Source of the DNA: Sorghum bicolor
Lineage: Eukaryota > Streptophyta > Magnoliopsida > Poales > Poaceae
Length of the DNA stretch: 64,000 nucleotides
NCBI RefSeq assembly: GCF_000003195.3
Contig: NC_012877.2
Span: 18,035,344-18,099,343 of the forward strand
Direction of reading: 5' to 3'
Every line of letters begins with the position of its first letter. Positions within the stretch are counted from its first letter, which is position 1. This document shows positions 34,157 to 45,279 of the stretch, piece by piece. The position numbers and the translations under genes are program-made. The notes beneath the pieces were generated by a model that worked only from the letters and a program-made list of their open reading frames with translations, had not been told where the DNA came from and did no database searches.

Positions 34157-35566
34157 TCAATGATGACACGTGCTCACCGGTTGTTGATGACAAGTACAAT
34201 TTGGAAACATTCTGTGGCGTTGTAGCTTCTCAGGTTGTTGTACTTGTGCGCTGAGCACTCGCTGCACAATGACGCTCATGTAGGCTGATGTGTCCCCGCT
34301 ACCAAAGACCTCGCCGTCTCCCTGAATAGGTTCTTCTTCTTCATCATCTTCAACGTTAGAGGTACTGATGTACCCATCTTCTGTAGCAATGTATGCCCGC
34401 TTACTTGGATAGTCTTTTTGCACATGTCCATATCCATGGCAGCGGTGGCACTGAATGCCAGAAGTGCGTCCCGTTGAGGCAATGGAGGATGCACTCTTCG
34501 AAGGTTCCTGCACAGAATTTTTACCTGACCCGGAAGGTTGGGAAGAAGGCGTCCGCTTGCTTGCTGGTAGAGGCGCCCGAAAAGAGGATGCCTTGGGAAG
34601 CCCGGAAGATGGCCCCATGCGCGGTGTGTATGAGGTACCACCCTTGCTCTTGCCCTGCTTTTCACGCCCCTGCAACTCCTTCTCTGCAAGCATAGCAAAC
34701 TGAAACAACTGGTTGATAGTGTTAAATTCCTTATAATCAACTATGTCCTGAATTTCCTCCCTCAAACCTGCATAAAAACGAACAATCGAATCCTCGGGTC
34801 CCTCTACTATGCCACAACGCATCAAACCTTTTTGGAGCTCACCATAGTAATTCTGCACGGTTTTATCTCCCTGTTCTAAACGCATCAGTCTCTTACGTAG
34901 GTCTCTATGATATGATGGAGGCACAAATCTATCACGCATAGCAACCTTAAGTTCTTCCCAAGTTCTAGGTTGGCAATTATCTGCAACTAAACCAGTCCAC
35001 CAAATGATAGCAAAATCTTTAAATTCACTAGTGGCTTGTCTAATGTGATGTTGCTCAGGCACAAGGTGGGCACTAAATTTTTGCTCTACTGTCATCTCCC
35101 AATCAAGGTATTCCTCAGCATCATAATGTCCCGAAAAGGAAGGTATTGTAAATTTAACCTTAGCATAAGGATCATCGGGAGCATGAGTACGATTACCTCG
35201 ATGGCCACCCATACCTGTGGTGTTTGTGTGAAGACGATGACGTAATCTGTTTCTCATTGTCGCTGCTCGATCAATCTTACCATCGGCATCATATACCTCA
35301 TCACCAGCGTCGCTGCCATCAATATCTTCTTCGGGTGGTGGCCTGGCTTCTAAGGCAGTTACCCTATCAGTTAGAGCAGACAGTCGTTTGTCCAATCTCT
35401 CAAGGGTGTTGCCGATCTTGAGGTCAATGAGTGCTGCAGTTACAGCCTTTGTTACTGTCTCGTTCATATCTTTCTGAGCATTGGTTAAAACCGATTGTAG
35501 TTGCTCTTGGCTGACACACTCTGAAAACTCTTTGGGTGAATTACCTTCTCCGTCGTCACCTGCCAT
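34157..35566 (-). CDS. gag of element B
   Basis: Open frame of about 470 codons; MAGDDGEGNSPKEF at 35566 is the natural start. N-terminal coiled-coil-like stretch with LERLDKRLSALTDRVTALEA, then the Gag core YAKVKFTIPSFSGHYDAEEY, WWTGLVADNCQPRTWEELK, YHRDLRKRLMRLEQGDKTV and a Ser/Pro-rich linker. The zinc knuckle CHRCHGYGHVQKDYP has its last Cys replaced by Tyr. Gag would form the virus-like particle and bind element RNA. The C-terminal tail after VEDDEEEEP is out of the ancestral frame, because the protease starts one base off. It is the best-preserved structural gene in B, but the lost knuckle Cys makes packaging doubtful. Confidence 0.85.
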   Translation of the reverse strand: MAGDDGEGNSPKEFSECVSQEQLQSVLTNAQKDMNETVTKAVTAALIDLKIGNTLERLDKRLSALTDRVTALEARPPPEEDIDGSDAGDEVYDADGKIDRAATMRNRLRHRLHTNTTGMGGHRGNRTHAPDDPYAKVKFTIPSFSGHYDAEEYLDWEMTVEQKFSAHLVPEQHHIRQATSEFKDFAIIWWTGLVADNCQPRTWEELKVAMRDRFVPPSYHRDLRKRLMRLEQGDKTVQNYYGELQKGLMRCGIVEGPEDSIVRFYAGLREEIQDIVDYKEFNTINQLFQFAMLAEKELQGREKQGKSKGGTSYTPRMGPSSGLPKASSFRAPLPASKRTPSSQPSGSGKNSVQEPSKSASSIASTGRTSGIQCHRCHGYGHVQKDYPSKRAYIATEDGYISTSNVEDDEEEEPIQGDGEVFGSGDTSAYMSVIVQRVLSAQVQQPEKLQRHRMFPNCTCHQQPVSTCHH

Positions 35567-36432
35567 TGTAGACACAAAACACAAGCAACAAACAGTGAAA
35601 ATTATCCCTAATAACCCTACTACTCAGGTGGAGTGGTGCCTCAAAAATCACAGCAAATGGAACACCTTAACAAGTTCCGACCGGTTCTTACCAGCAAGGC
35701 ACGGATACCTAGAAGACGTAGCGCTGAGATTACGGGGTCAAAACTTGTGTTGTCTAGAAGCAATATGTGGAGCTCTAGGAAGGCTTAAAATATAGTAGCA
35801 AGGAATAGCAATAATTTAATTCAGAAATTGCAAGATTGAAAAGTAGTCCCAAGCTAGTCTATGTCGCCGGCCTAAACTTATCCAGGACCTAGTTCAAGCA
35901 AGCAACAATACAACTCGGCGTGGAGACTCAAAGGATGCAAGCACTTCTGAAATTCTTTTCACTTTTTTTTGCTGCGGCTTTTACTCTCTCTTTTTTTTAT
36001 GCAGCTCGTTGCCTTTTACTTTTTTTGTGTGTGGCTCTTTCTTTTTCTTTTTACAGAATATGCCGCAATGTACAAAGTACCTGATACGCAACTAACTGAT
36101 TTGTAACCCACGGCAAAAGAAACTGAGCCCAAATCTACAGCCGTCAAAAAAAATAAAAATAAAGATGTGATCAAACTGATGGACGTCAACAAACCAGACC
36201 TAGACTTATCTAAACCAACGAACACAATGACATAACGAGGGACGATTGTTCAATAAAGCAAACTGAAATAAAATTATTGCACGGCCACAACGGGTGATAG
36301 GACTTGGGGAAAACAAAGATGAACACAAGTATTTTTGTAGGGCTATTTTTTGGATTTTTAGGACAAAGTGAAACACAACTAAACTAGGATAAGGGCGAAC
36401 CTGACGGTAAACCTGAGGCTCTGATTACCACT
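35567..36432 (-). other. 5' leader of element B with primer-binding site
   Basis: Untranslated leader between 5' LTR and gag. Next to the LTR, on the minus strand, TGGTAATCAGAGCC (about 36417-36430) resembles the initiator-Met tRNA site TGGTATCAGAGC with one extra base. The rest, including a CT/T-rich stretch at 35960-36050, has no gene. Confidence 0.65.
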
Positions 36433-37354
36433 TGATGTGAACTAGGGTTCCTGATCTTCCGAAAGGTTCTGATAACTCTCGATTTGGTGGAGTCGCGACA
36501 CAATTTGATCCGGCTTCCGAACAACTCGGTCCTGAAACCCCGCAATCGCAGCACCACGTCTCCTCTGGTTATCAACCGTTGATGCACGGTCGACCTCACC
36601 AAGAAGGCTGAGTCCTTTGCCTGCAAATCGAAGAACACAAGCAAGAACAAGAAAGAATGCAACCAAATTGCAGATGAATGATTAATCTCACGAGTTGGGG
36701 TCTCACAAACTGACGCGGCGGCGAAACTGTTCTTGACAGAATAATCTAAGCAAAACCCAAAACCTAACGAGAGTGGCGGCGGCTGGTTATAGAGGTCTAA
36801 GGGTCGTCGCCACCCCTGGACGCGCCCCCCTAATGGGCTCAACGACGATACACGGCCCAACAGACCAAAAACGGTGACGCAGCACTGGAACAGATTCTGG
36901 ATGCTGACTTGTTTTGACGTTTTCCTGATGACTCAGAAGGAATTTGGAACTCAAACCAATGCCATTGGTTTCCTTATGAAATTATCTTTCGAACCATGGG
37001 TGGATCGTCGAAAACGGAGTCCGGATGCGTCCTGGGCGTCCGTTTTACTCCTCGCTTGTCCTAGACTCCGAAACAGGCTCGAAGTCGACTTGGTTTGGGC
37101 CTCCACCTTGACTTGGGCGCCCTTGCTGGTCCTCCACGCCTCCAAGCCCTCGCTTATGCATCCCCTGGTCCTCTCCATGATTCCTAAGCACAATATAATC
37201 ATTAGGTAGCAATCTATTCTCAAAATCATATAAAGACTTGCTTAGGAACGAGCTCACCTGTAAATTTAGTTGTCGCGCGCGAGCTCTTGTGATTGGACCT
37301 TGAAAATCCAACGTAGGATCATCGTGTGCATCCAAAGGAGTGATGTCCTCATCA
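36433..37354 (-). repeat. 5' LTR of element B
   Basis: 922 bp, TGATG...CATCA ends. Carries an 11-base segment (AGACCAAAAAC) not in the other LTR. Confidence 0.92.
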
Positions 37355-38190
37355 GATTTAGTGGGACCATTACAAAAGGCGAAAGGGGGTTACACCCACT
37401 TGCTCGTGGCCGTTGACAAATTCTCCAAATGGATCGAGGCTCGACCCATCACCAATATCCGCTTCGAACAAGCCGTCCTCTTCTTCACCGACATCATACA
37501 CCGATTCGGAATCCCTAACGTGATCATCACCGACAACGGCACCCAGTTCACCGGCAAAAAGTTCTTGGACTTCTGTGATCAGCATCACATCCGTGTGAAC
37601 TGGTCCGCGGTGGCTCACCCTCGAACTAACGGCCAGGTCGAGCGTGCCAATGGCATGATCTTGCAGGGGCTCAAACCAAGAATCTACAATCGCCTGAAGA
37701 AATTCGGCAAGAAGTGGGTCGAGGAGCTTTCCTCGGTCTTATGGAGTTTGAGGACGACGCCAAGCCGGGCCACCAAATACACCCCGTTCTTCATGGTCTA
37801 CGGTTCTGACGCCGTGCTCCCAACGGACCTCGAGTATGGATCTCCTCGACTCAAGGCATACAACGAGCAGTCGAATAGGAAGCTCAAGAGAACGCGGTCG
37901 ACCAGCTTGAGGAGGCTTGAGACAAGGCCCTCCTCAACTCTGCCAGATACCAGTACAAACTTCGACGCTACCACGACAAACACGTACGCAAGAGGGACTT
38001 AAACGTGGGCGACCTTGTCCTACGACGACGGCAGAGCAACCAAGGACGTCACAAGCTGACCCCGCCATGGGAAGGCCCGTACGTGGTGGCCGAGGTCTTG
38101 AAGCCAGGAACATACAAGTTAGCGGACGAGAAGGGGGCGGTCTTCACAAATGCATGGAACATCGAACAGCTACGTCGATTCTACCCCTAG
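37355..38190 (+). pseudogene. pol of element A, second part: integrase core and C-terminus
   Basis: Continues the integrase directly after element B: DLVGPLQKAKGGYTHLLVAV, DKFSKWIEARP, IITDNGTQFTGKKF and NGQVERANG provide the D, D and E of the catalytic triad. PFFMVYGSDAVLPTDLEYGS follows. A one-base shift near 37885 and a TGA near 37919 break the frame. The C-terminal part returns in another frame from about 37890 and ends GTYKLADEKGAVFTNAWNIE, QLRRFYP and a stop at 38188-38190. Integrase would insert element cDNA; here it is inactive twice over (the B insertion and its own mutations). Confidence 0.9.
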
Positions 38191-38751
38191 AAGTTCAAAA
38201 CTTATGTTCTTACGTATATTTTGTACCAAGACCCTGTAAACGAATGTATGAATAAATGAAGTCCTTCCCTCGAGCATCCAACTTCTTTTTGTACTAAGGC
38301 TTTACAAGTCATGATCTCGACGATAGAAGGGGGCACCGACTATGACCCATCATAGTCAACACCCCCCTCGGGGGCTACCAGTGGGACGACCCCACCCCAA
38401 ACGTCGAAAAAGCCAAGAAATTTTCTTTTCTTACTTAGTAAACCTTGCATGATTCGAGTAGCCAAGGCACCTCGAGCCCCTCAAAGGCCGAGGGACAACG
38501 AGCCTGAGAACTCCTACGCCCCCGGGCTACGGAAACTCTACTCACTTCCTTACCCTTGAGGTGATCGAGGTTGTTTTTGATGAAAGATCGAACAAGGAAT
38601 ACAAACGTAGGAATAAGGAGGAGTAAAAGAACCTCGAGCGGAAAGACAAATAAACATTCAACAATTACAAAAAAATACTGTGTCACTTAAAAACAGAGTT
38701 AACAAAGTATTATACAAGGGGCCCCGGGCACCCTGAGCAGGCTCGCAGGCC
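38191..38751. other. Spacer between sense pol and the antisense gene of A
   Basis: Non-coding region where the two opposing transcription units converge. AATGTATGAATAAATG near 38243 could serve as a plus-strand poly(A) signal. No gene. Confidence 0.5.
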
Positions 38752-41700
38752 TCAGTCCATGGTATGGTCCTCACCACCCTCGCCTCCGCCCGAACTAGTC
38801 TCCGGAGGAAGCACCTCAGGCTCGAATAGCTTGGCCAGTCTCTCTCCAGGAGACTCCGCGTCGTTGATCAAGGCGTGGAGCCTCTCTTCGTTCTCCGCGT
38901 CGGTCTTGGAGATGTCGGTGACGAAGCCGTGGGACACCACCTCCATGTCATAGGAGAAGCCCGAGCAGACAACTGCCATCGCCCGCTTCACCCCAATGTG
39001 GAGGGCGTCCCGCACTCGGTCTCTCAGTGTCGCGCCCAAGTAGCACAGTTGGTCGACCAGTGCGTCGCCTCGAGCTCCCTCCCTCGACTCGTCCATAGGC
39101 TCGACCTCCCACGAGGTCGAGAGGTCGCTTATCGCCGTCCGCACGCGACGGTTCAAGGCAACCTCCGCCTCGAGCTGGGCCTTAGCATTATGGGCCTCGA
39201 CTTGAGCGGCTAGGAGTTCGTCCTTAAGCCCTGTAAACGCCAGTACAAGAAGCTTTAGGAAAAAACCAAGCACACCTCGAAAAAGTAACCCAGCAAAGGA
39301 AACATACCTCGAACGCTCTCCTCCAGGGCCGTGTTCTCACCGACCAATCTGGTGTTGGCCCTCTCGATCTCTCTGTTGGAACGCGCCAGCTCAGTATTGG
39401 CAACACGGAGATCTTCGATCACCTTGCCAGCCTGAGCAATGGCCCCGCTCTTCTCCAGCAATTCTCCCTTCAGGCGCTCAACGTCGTCAGAGAGACTGCG
39501 GGATCGAGCCCGCTCCGCCTCGAGGTCTTCGAGGGCCTTCTTCTTTATGTCCTCGGCGGTACTCCTGGCGACCTCACTATCCACATACGCCACCTTCATC
39601 TTCTGGAAGGAATCGCGGAGGGAGTCCAGGTCGGTCTTGAGAAGGCCCTTCTCCTTGTCCAGATCCGCAATAACGTTCTTGTAGGACAGGGCCTCCTCCC
39701 GGGCTCTGGATGCAGCCTCCTCGACCGTCAGAGCCCGCTCCCGCAGCAGCGTCGTCTCCTCCTCCGCCTTCTTCGAGGCCTCTCGAGCCTCCGCCAAGGC
39801 AGCCTCCCTCGCCTTCTTCTCCTCCCCGAGCGCTATGAGATCTTTATAGGCCTTAAGGAGTTTCTCCTGTGACTCGAGGAGTTGATCCTTGAGGACGGGG
39901 AGCTGCTCCCAGCCCCCTCGTGTGGCATGGATGAAGCTCGACTTGATGCGGGAGGTCTCTTTCATATCCTGCGAGCCGATGGACAAACAGTTAGAGCACA
40001 AAACCAAAAGGCTCCACGAAGACCAAAGATCGAAAAACACTTACAAAATAAGCAGGCCCGAGCCCGTTGTTGATGATGTCCGATAGGAGCCCCACCACGT
40101 GCTTCATCCAAAGGCGGAGCTCCTCGACATGCTCCCACTTCTCGGCCTCCTTCTTATCGTCGAGGAAGATATTGGGCTCGGATGGGTCGGTGGAAGCTCG
40201 GATACGAATCCGATCGGGACACCAGTTCTCCATCTCCCGATCAGCCCGCGCCTTGACGCCGCGGATAAGGTTCTCGACGGTCTCGAGGGAACCCCCGTGG
40301 CGCAAGAACAGGTCGGCGAGGCAAGGGAACCGCCCGTCGTCGTCCACCGTCTTCCAGGTACCGTCCTTGCTCCCTGACGACCCAATCTCATCCTCCTCAG
40401 AGGGAAAGTGGTCCTCCCATGCTCAACGCTCCCGGAGGAACCCTGGGGCGATCCCGTCCATGCCGTAGATCGTCCTCTTGATCTCGGACTCGGGGTCGGT
40501 GGGGGTGCGCATCATACAGGCGAGCGCCACCACTCCGTCCGCTCGCCCCGACTCTGCCCGGATCGCGGCAGGCGCCCCCGGGAGGAGCCACGCTGGGGTG
40601 GGAGGGCCGTACACCGGCAAATTTTCCTCCTGATCGCCGGGCTCTTGCGGCGCCAGTGGCGCCGGTTGGGCCAAACCTTGAGGCGGGGGCTCGAGTGGCT
40701 CGTCCTCTTGGCCCCCCTGCTGCTGCTGCTGTTGCTGCCCCTGCTGCTGCTGCTGCTCCTCCTACTGATGCTGCAGCAGCTGCTGCTGCTCCTCCGGCTG
40801 GGGTTGCTGCTGCTGCTGCTGCTCCAGTGACGGCCGCGTCGCCTCGCGCTCCCGCTCCTCCTCCTCCTCCATCTTCCTTTGCTCCTCGAGAGCTCGAAGG
40901 CCAGCAGGCCAGGGAGTCCGTCCCGCGATGTGGGAGGTCGACGTTTCCTCCTCCATAGGGCAGGCACTCCCAGACGCTTGGTTACCATCAGACGTATCGC
41001 TGACGGTGATGGGTTCCACCTCGACCCCCAATCGAGGGGGCTCGGGGACTCCCTCTGACGCTTGCGTCTGGGGCGCCTCACCACAAGTCGGTGGCGACGT
41101 GGTAGGCACGGGACGAGGCTGAGCCCTCTCGACGCTGGCTGGAGGTTGAGAGTCGGAGGAGCCTACACAAGAACATCACAAGGCCGAGAAATAAACTACG
41201 AACCTGGTTCCTTGGAGGCGGCTCCCGTTTTGAGCCTCTTTGCCATGGACGGCTGGGCCTGCTCGAGGGTCCGCTTTAGCCTGAGAAAGAAAAATCGGCA
41301 TATGAGGAAATGCAGAGGAGCAGGAAGACAAAAGCCACAACATCGAAAAGGCTTACCCCACAGGGAGAACAGCTCGCCTCCCGCCACCCCGACCGGTGGG
41401 CCTCGAGCCACCCCGCGTCGAGGCTACAGGCCCCTCGAGGGCAGGCGCTGGCCTGGGCACGTCAGTTCCCGCCTGGCGGGCGCCGGGACTGGCACTCCTG
41501 CGGCCGGTCTCTCCTTTCTCGGAGGCTGCGGCGCGGCCACGAGTAAGTGGCCCCGTCGCCTGGGGCCTAGCATGACCGCCCTCTTTGGGCGCCAGGGGAG
41601 GGCGCGGTGCGACCTGACCAGCCTTGGGAGCGCGGGGGGGGGGGGGGGTGTCGGCCCGAGGGCGGTGAGATCCGCTTGGACCTTCCTTTGGAGTCTCTGT

Positions 41701-43030
41701 CCGGGGGGCGTCAACGTCGCCTCGAGGCGGACCCTCGAGGATTCGGTCGAGGCGTGATGCCATCCCCACAGAGTCGTCACTGTCCTCGTCATCATCATCG
41801 TCTTCATCGCTGGGGGACTCCTCCTCAGGCTCTCCCCTCTGCCTGGATTTGGACCGACGCGCCTCTAAGGCTTGGCGGTCAAGGTTTTTCTTTTTCTCCC
41901 CCTTCTTCTTGGATTCCTTGGCGGACTTCATCTTCTCGACGGACCGGCGCCGCGCGTCGCGATCAACTTCGTCCTCCCTTACCGGGGGCCTCGAGGACCG
42001 GATGTCGATCCGCCCCTGCCAGAATAAAAGTGGACTTAGAAAAAAAGGGAGGAAAAGGAACCCAGAATCAAGGCTACGCGCGAAGAAGAAAACATACCAG
42101 ATCGACCGAGCCTTCGTCGGGCCTCATAGGGAAGCCGTTGACATGCTCCGACTTAAAGTCGCCGGCAATGGCCGCCCTGACCCGGGCAGCGACCTCGTCG
42201 TCCGCCAGAGCCACGTTGGACATCCGGCAAGCCTCGAGATCCCGGGATGAGACGCCCGGCCCCATCTCGTCCATCCTCAACGGTCGAGACATCAAAGGAA
42301 GGACCCTTCGACGATGGACGGCCGAGAGGACGAGAGCGGCGGACAGGCCTTCCAGGCGCAGCTTCTTCATGGCATCAAGGAGGAGGTCGAGCCGCGACTG
42401 GTGCTCTTGGACGACGCCGTACGTCCAGTTGTCCGGGCGCTCTGTGATCAGACGGCCCGTGTAGGCGGGGAAGATACCATCGTCGTTCCGCAGGTAGAAC
42501 CACTGGGAGTCCCACCCAGCGTGTTTCGACGACAGCCCCACCGGGATGTACTCGCGCGGCATTTCTGTCTTCTTCGTCTTCAATACCATGTTGAGGCACC
42601 CGGCCCGCACATGCTTCCTCACGCCGGTGGTTCCGGTGGGGGCGTTGAAAAGCTCGCCCCTGTAGAGGTGGAGCCACAGATCCCAATGGGGCATCATCCC
42701 CAGATAGCCCTCACATACCGCGGCGAAGATCGCCGCGACGGTGATGGCGTTCGGGGAGAAGTGCTGGAGCTCCACCCCATAGTGGAAGCAGAGGGCCCGC
42801 ATGAAGCGGCTCGGGGGCGCGCCCAGGCCGTGGCGGTGGAACTTGGCGAACGACACCACGTAGCCCTCGGGCGGCTGGGGCTCCCTGTGACTCGCCGGCG
42901 GCGCGATCCACTCTGGCGACAATAGCGAGGTACGGTGGCGCAACAGTCCCTCTTTCTCAAGCTCTAACAACCGGCGCTCCGTCATCGACGACGGGCGCCA
43001 GTCGTCGGCGGCGACGAGTCTTACAGGCAT
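38752..43030 (-). pseudogene. Antisense six-exon gene of element A (Transposase_28-like domain, poly-Q, coiled coil)
   Basis: Exons on the minus strand: 42098-43030, 41357-42015, 41204-41280, 40045-41162, 39308-39968, 38752-39230. All five introns are GT-AG (for example CTG/GTATGT, TTT/GTAAGT and polypyrimidine tracts before CAG), and the sum is 3927 nt, exactly 1309 codons. Exon 1 holds a globular domain (PPEGYVVSFAKFHRHG, GVELQHFSPNAITVAAIF, GYLGMMPHWDLWLHLYRGE) that I match to the 'putative gypsy type transposon' family Transposase_28. Exon 2 is basic, then Pro-rich. Exon 4 is Glu/Gln-rich with a poly-Q run. Exons 5-6 form a long coiled coil. In-frame stops at codon 690 (TAG, 40762-40764, in the Q run) and codon 803 (TGA, 40423-40425) break it. 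Function unknown. Confidence 0.85.
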
Positions 43031-43170
43031 CTCGGCTGGAGGGACGGTGGATCCGCTACTGCTCGAGGAGGCGTGCGCGCGTGAGACGGCGAGAGAGCTA
43101 AGACGGCAAGAAGGCTAAGGCAAGAGTGAAGATGGGAGGCGGAAGAAAGAACGGCGGTGGTGCCGCGGCG

Positions 43171-43180
43171 TATTTATAAG
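43171..43180 (-). promoter_or_regulatory. TATA box of the antisense gene in A
   Basis: CTTATAAATA on the minus strand, about 140 bases before the ATG at 43030, in an otherwise GC-rich stretch. It gives the antisense gene its own promoter, separate from the LTRs. Confidence 0.65.
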
Positions 43181-43963
43181 CCACGATCCGCCAACGGACA
43201 GATCCGAGAAATAAGGTAACGTCCCCCCGTAAATGAGCCACCTAACCGTCTCTTTCCCCTCACAGACAGGACGCTCCGAATTCCACGCCGACGCAGTGTC
43301 GTAACGTCACCCACCTGAAAAGGCGCGCCCAACGGGCGAAAAGGCGAACCGCCACCTCCACTTCCTTCCTTTGTAAGCCAAGGGGCGTACACGCGAAAGC
43401 CTCGAGAGGTCGCAGGCTGGCCCACCGAAAGGGTTCGACAGCCGATCTCGAGCACCGGAGTCAGGGATCCCCAGCGAGCGGTCGAAGATCGAGGCCCGCC
43501 TCGAAGACTCGCTGGCGATGTCCAAGGTAGGGTCAAGACAGTCGAGAGGAATCCCCCCGACGGGAGGCATCGAGCCGCCGGACTCTATCGAATGAGACCG
43601 GTATCCCAGACCACGTCGACCCTGCTTTATGAGAACGCCTCCGGGCTACAGCTGACCCCCTCGAAAAAGGCACAGGTTCTCACTTGGACTACCCGCTAGG
43701 AACTCAATCTGGGGTGGAAGACGCTCGCTCTATCGAGAGTACGTCGAAACCTCCGCGCAAAGCAAGCCAATCAGAACCTTCCACCACTGGTGTCGATAGT
43801 GTTTCTGCAAAATAGGCAATATAGCCCTCGAAGGAGTCAAAAACTCCTTCAAAGGCTCGGGGGCTACCCCCGCGGGGTCGCTCGCGCGCCCCCACGGAAA
43901 CTCGACCCAAGAGTAAAAGCCTCCACTCGAGCGCCAGCGCTCCAATGGAGACTCGGGGGCTAT
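43181..43963. other. 3' non-coding region of element A with polypurine region
   Basis: GC-rich, no supported gene. It ends GGAGACTCGGGGGCTAT immediately before the 3' LTR, the likely plus-strand primer. GGCTCGGGGGCTA also occurs near 43855, as an upstream polypurine-like copy. Confidence 0.6.
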
Positions 43964-44543
43964 TGTCGAGGGTATCAATAAGGGGTACCCTCACCAGTGC
44001 ACGTAACGAAACTATCCGTACACAGGACGAGGCCCTCGTCTCGACGCTCTGGCCGTACATATAAGCAGCCATCGATGATCGCAGCCTCGAAGACGGAAAT
44101 AACGTCGAGTGAATCGATCAAGGGTTGAGTGCTAGCTGCCGTCGAATACGGAAACAGGCTCGAGCGAGTCGGGAAGCGTCGAGCGCAAGGACATTGTCCG
44201 CCGCCTGACGCGCGCACGAGAGCCAGGGCATTTAATGCCCCTGCCGTTTTCCCACCTAACACACTGGTCACGGGAAGCCTGATAGGAAACAGGCACCCGT
44301 CCCATCGTTCTTTTTGCAGCCTTCCCCACCGAACGACCCAGGGCGTGTCAGGACGCTAGAAACAAGGATGAAACGTCTAATCGGGACCCCCTCGAGACAT
44401 CCAAGGTCAGCGCTCTGGATATCAGCACATTACACGGCGTCCGACCCTCGACCGAACAGGGTTCCTTCCTAGGGACGAGTTGGGCGTCGACTGACAACAC
44501 CATAACTACCCCGCCGGATCTGCCGCCATACGGCACAAGCGTG
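43964..44543 (+). repeat. 3' LTR of element A, first part (U3 side)
   Basis: Matches 23217 onward to the GCGTG word, where element C is inserted. GCGTG at 44539-44543 is one copy of the C target duplication. Confidence 0.93.
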
Positions 44544-45232
44544 TGTTGACACCGTTTTTGGGCACGTGTCTAGGATGGCAGGATAAGGTGGCAGTACGAT
44601 GTTTACAAAGCAGGTTGCCGATGAGGATGGTTGCCGATGAGGGAGAAGTTGAATGTGACAGGCAGTAATATGGTGCCGATGGCTAGATAAGAAAGTCTGC
44701 CGATGACTATGGCAAAGGATCTGCCGATGATGCAAAGGAGGAGTCTGGAAGCTGCCGGTCGTTATGTGGAGGAGTTTCGGTTTGTTACGAGGGATAGTTT
44801 TGTTATTTCCTTAATTATTTGCATCGTTTTGTATACGGATTCCGTGTAATTTGGAATTCGAATTCTAATCGTGTCTGGTTGTAGCTCTTTGAGCAGGGTA
44901 TAAATATAGACCCTAGGGCCTTGTAGAATAATCAAGAAATCAATCAAATACACGTTTTTACTCATATTCCAGCATCTACTTTTCGACGACTTCGTCATAC
45001 TTTTTTTTTCTTTTTATTACGAGTTCTTAGGAATTCGTCGACTTAAGCTCGGCGTGTTCTCAAGTTCCGCGTGAGTACCTCTTAGCCGTGACATCCGGGC
45101 GCATCGCTGTTGTCAGGACTAAAGTATTCGAGTTATCACCTTTGCCGATAGTAAGGTCAAATCGGCTGGCACGCCTTAACGTTTGAATCGGGTATTAGCT
45201 CTTTGTGTTTGCAGATCAGTTTTGCATCAACA
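44544..45232 (+). repeat. 5' LTR of element C
   Basis: 689 bp. TATA box GGTATAAATATAGACC at about 44897-44912. Repeated TGCCGATGA/GCCGATGG words lie in the U3 part. Confidence 0.95.
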
Positions 45233-45238
45233 CATCTT

Positions 45239-45257
45239 TTGGCACGCCCAGTGGGAC
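45239..45257 (+). promoter_or_regulatory. Primer-binding site of element C
   Basis: TTGGCACGCCCAGTGGGAC, six bases after the 5' LTR. Different from the site of element A. Confidence 0.75.
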
Positions 45258-45279
45258 AGGATTCAAGATCAAGATCAAC

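Larger units (their letters stand above)
29862..37354 (-). mobile_element. Element B: CRM-like Ty3/gypsy retrotransposon nested in A (TSD GATTT)
   Basis: LTRs 29862-30772 (911 bp) and 36433-37354 (922 bp). GATTT at 29857-29861 and 37355-37359 is the target duplication, and joining those edges restores the integrase frame of A. On the minus strand the LTR starts TGATGAGGACATCAC and ends CTAGTTCACATCA, the TGATG...CATCA form of CRM (centromeric) elements. Gag, protease, RT-RNase H and integrase follow in order, and the pol frame runs into the 3' LTR without a chromodomain, again as in some CRM elements. There are two frameshifts, one stop and a 158-bp duplication. The clade assignment is from features I remember, not from a tree. 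Confidence 0.88.

Noticed and set aside
40408..40958. Plus-strand Leu- and Ala-rich frames
   Set aside because: They are the complement of the Gln-rich exon of the antisense gene in A; the Leu runs are CTG codons opposite CAG.
41062..42925. Plus-strand frames of 200-285 codons
   Set aside because: Shadows of exons 1-2 of the antisense gene; no domain of their own.
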